NCBI GenBank assembly: GCA_036260375.1
Contig: DASZZZ010000105.1
Location: 1 to 64,000 of the forward strand
Direction: 5' to 3'
Source: DASZZZ01 sp036260375
GTDB taxonomy: Bacteria; Actinomycetota; CADDZG01; WHSQ01
DNA length: 64,000 nucleotides
Below, in pieces: positions 62,489 through 64,000 of the stretch. Both the position numbers and the translations under genes were made by a program. How positions within the stretch are numbered: position 1 is the stretch's first letter; every line of letters begins with the position of its first letter. The notes below the pieces were generated by a model that was not told the DNA's origin, did no database searches, and saw only the letters and a list, made by a program, of their open reading frames with translations.

Positions 62489-63142
62489 ATGCCCTGGGAC
62501 GAGCTCAAACCGCGCGAGTTCCCTGCCTTCGACAAGGAGCTCGACGGCATCTCGAAGCAGACGATGGACGACCACTACAAGCTCTACGCGGGCTACGCCA
62601 AGAAGGCGAACGAGTGTCGCAGGCTCCTCAACGAGATCGACTACTCGGAGGCCGAGGGTAACCAGGTCTACTCGCACCTGCGCGCGGTGTCGGTCGACTA
62701 CACGTTCGCGCTGCTCGGCTTCAAGAACCACGAGCTCTACTTCGGCCACCTCGGGGGCTCCGGGGGCTCGCCCGAGGGCCGCTTCGCCGAGCTCGTCGAC
62801 AAGGAGTTCAACGGCGTCGACAAGTGGGAGCAGTCGGTGCGCAAGGCTGCGCTCGCGGCGCGCGGGTGGGTCATGGTCGGCTACGACCTCAACGACGGCT
62901 CGATCTTCAACTACATCATGGACACGCAGAACCTGTGGGCCGTCTACAACATGGTGCCGGTGCTCGCGATCGACGTCTACGAGCACGCCTACGTGCGCGA
63001 CTACGGCGCGACGCCGGACGGTCGCAAGGGATACGTCGAGGCGTTCTTCCGCAACCTCGACTGGGACCACGTCAACCGCCAGCTGATCCAGGCCGAGGCC
63101 GCCCGGCGAGGCGCGACGGAGAGCGGCGCGACCGAGGACTGA
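62489..63142 (+). CDS. Fe/Mn superoxide dismutase family protein, divergent
   Basis: 217 residues. The C-terminal SOD domain is clear: DTQNLWAVYNMVPVLAIDVYEHAY with ligand Asp and His, ending FFRNLDWDHVNRQ. The second ligand His lies in KNHELYFGHL and the first in TMDDHYKLYAGYAKKAN. In canonical enzymes that first helix reads HHxxxHHxxY. Here the HH pair is absent and the gateway Tyr is shifted by one position. It may be an active variant or a relative with another role. The purine-rich CTACGGGGAGG precedes the ATG. Confidence 0.82.
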   Translation: MPWDELKPREFPAFDKELDGISKQTMDDHYKLYAGYAKKANECRRLLNEIDYSEAEGNQVYSHLRAVSVDYTFALLGFKNHELYFGHLGGSGGSPEGRFAELVDKEFNGVDKWEQSVRKAALAARGWVMVGYDLNDGSIFNYIMDTQNLWAVYNMVPVLAIDVYEHAYVRDYGATPDGRKGYVEAFFRNLDWDHVNRQLIQAEAARRGATESGATED

Positions 63143-63238
63143 CGCGCCGCGCGCGCCCGCGCCCATTCGACGAGGGCGCGGGCGCCCGCGCGCGGCTAGG
63201 GTGGGCGCGCCTACCCGACGAGGGACGAGGAGGGAGCC

Positions 63239-63424
63239 GTGGAGCGAGGCCGCGAGGATCGCGACCCGACCGCCCCCGAAGCCGACGTGGACGAGCAGCA
63301 GCGCGCGTGGGACGACGACGAGCAGACGCCGGCCGTGCCCGACGTCGAGCCCGGCGTGCCCGAGGCGGACGCGTGGGAGCAGGCCCAGGACGCGGCCCTC
63401 GACGACGACTTCGACCGCCGCTGA
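63239..63424 (+). CDS. small acidic protein, unknown
   Basis: 61 residues, rich in Asp, Glu, Pro and Ala with three Trp (RAWDDDE, ADAWEQAQDA). It is predicted disordered with no membrane segment. GTG at 63239 follows GGAGGGA with ideal spacing, which is the main argument that it is real. No family is recognised. Confidence 0.55.
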   Translation: MERGREDRDPTAPEADVDEQQRAWDDDEQTPAVPDVEPGVPEADAWEQAQDAALDDDFDRR

Positions 63425-63675
63425 CGCCGGGCCGCGGCGCGCGGCGCGCGGGACAGGGGTCGCCTAGCGTCTGACGCGCGCCACGCAGCGGCTGCGGGGG
63501 CGGCACTTACTCGCGCGACGGTCCGGAGAGGAACGCGCACGATCTCGCCCTCGCTGCGGGGGAGCCGCGCGGAGCAATGTCAGAGAAGTTGAGTGCGGCG
63601 CGCGCAGGGACCGGGAATGGACCGCGGGGGCCGGGCGTTGTGGACGTCGACCGGACGTCTATCAGGAGGCATGTC

Positions 63676-64000
63676 GTGCCCGAGGTCCAGCTGCGGACGC
63701 TGCCCGTGCTGCCGCTCGAGCGCGGCGTCGTCCTGCCCCACATGGTCATCACCGTGGCCGTCGAGAGCGACGACGCCAAGGCCGCGTTCGCGGCCGCGCC
63801 CGACGCCGGCGACCACGTTCTGCTCGTTCCCCGCGACCGCGGCCGCTACGCGTCGATCGGGACCGTGGCGAAGGTCGAGACCTTCGGCGACTCACCCGAC
63901 GGCACGGTTGCGGCGGTCGTGCGCGGCCTCCACCGGGGCGTCGTGCGCGGGGGCGTGCCCGGCTCGCGCGGCGCGACCTGGGTCGAGGTCGAGCTCGCGC
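63676..64000 (+). CDS. lon: ATP-dependent protease La, N-terminal part (cut by window end)
   Basis: Reading from GTG at 63676 gives 108 residues without a stop: LRTLPVLPLERGVVLPHMVIT, then VLLVPRDRGRYASIGTVAKVE and VVRGLHRGVVRGG, the N-terminal LON substrate-binding domain of Lon. AGGAGG (63664-63669) is 6 bases upstream. The AAA+ and protease domains lie beyond the window. Lon degrades misfolded and regulatory proteins. Confidence 0.85.
   Translation, partial: MPEVQLRTLPVLPLERGVVLPHMVITVAVESDDAKAAFAAAPDAGDHVLLVPRDRGRYASIGTVAKVETFGDSPDGTVAAVVRGLHRGVVRGGVPGSRGATWVEVELA

Noticed and set aside
63590..63600. HAIR/HspR-like half-site (GTTGAGT) upstream of lon
   Set aside because: Only one half of the inverted repeat is present; the partner ACTCAAG is absent.

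Overview
The window is very GC-rich chromosomal DNA with GTG starts, many 4-base stop/start overlaps and an actinobacterial gene set: a FtsB/DivIC-DUF501-Ppx run, the phosphomutase-DUF3090-SCO1664 trio, an F420-type LLM oxidoreductase, a LigD polymerase domain and a GNAT-acyl-CoA synthetase fusion. It fits Actinomycetota, probably a deep lineage such as Acidimicrobiia, Nitriliruptoria or Thermoleophilia. Gene order alone does not fix the class. About 57 protein genes and two tRNA genes are supported. No gap without a gene exceeds 300 bases.

Layout. 0.1-9.3 kb is core housekeeping: a PpiC-type lipoprotein, MazG, enolase, a divisome protein, DUF501, Ppx/GppA, an acetyl-CoA synthetase-like enzyme and the phosphomutase/DUF3090/SCO1664 operon. 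9.3-17.6 kb is an accessory block bounded by two near-identical direct copies of a tRNA-Leu locus (anticodons CAA and UAA). It holds a dTMP-kinase-like enzyme, an APH-type kinase, two sugar/short-chain dehydrogenases, two different nucleotidyltransferases, an HD hydrolase and an MFS exporter. 17.7-23.9 kb has a HEAT-repeat protein, an HD-GYP protein, the GNAT/CoA-ligase fusion and a membrane-anchored CoxG. 24-31 kb is a coherent catabolic operon: UraA-type permease, asparaginase-like enzyme, the FdrA/DUF1116/DUF2877 set now linked to carbamoyl transfer from oxamate-type substrates, and a cyclase-family hydrolase.

31-43 kb carries large secreted or unknown proteins: an M36 metalloprotease, a WXG-like helical protein, an FG-GAP/RTX protein and a propeller/InlB-B protein. 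An orphan DNA methyltransferase and an LLM oxidoreductase lie among them. 43.2-44.7 kb is a clearly lower-GC two-gene insert (HAD hydrolase plus multi-pass membrane protein). 44.7-55 kb has cyclophilin, a nucleotidyltransferase, a fatty-acid desaturase, a DksA-like protein, a divergent pair of secreted nucleic-acid-degrading enzymes, TetR and a 3-methyladenine glycosylase. 55-64 kb has MsrA, ChaB-like, DUF488, a LigD polymerase domain next to a UvrD-type helicase, an EamA transporter, a PLP decarboxylase, an HPF-like protein, a Fe/Mn-SOD relative and the start of lon.

Two themes recur. Many genes have a TAnnnT hexamer 6-8 bases before the start codon and no Shine-Dalgarno sequence, suggesting leaderless mRNAs. 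The only TTA leucine codons I found by eye (three) are in accessory genes, two of them inside the block bounded by the tRNA-Leu copies.
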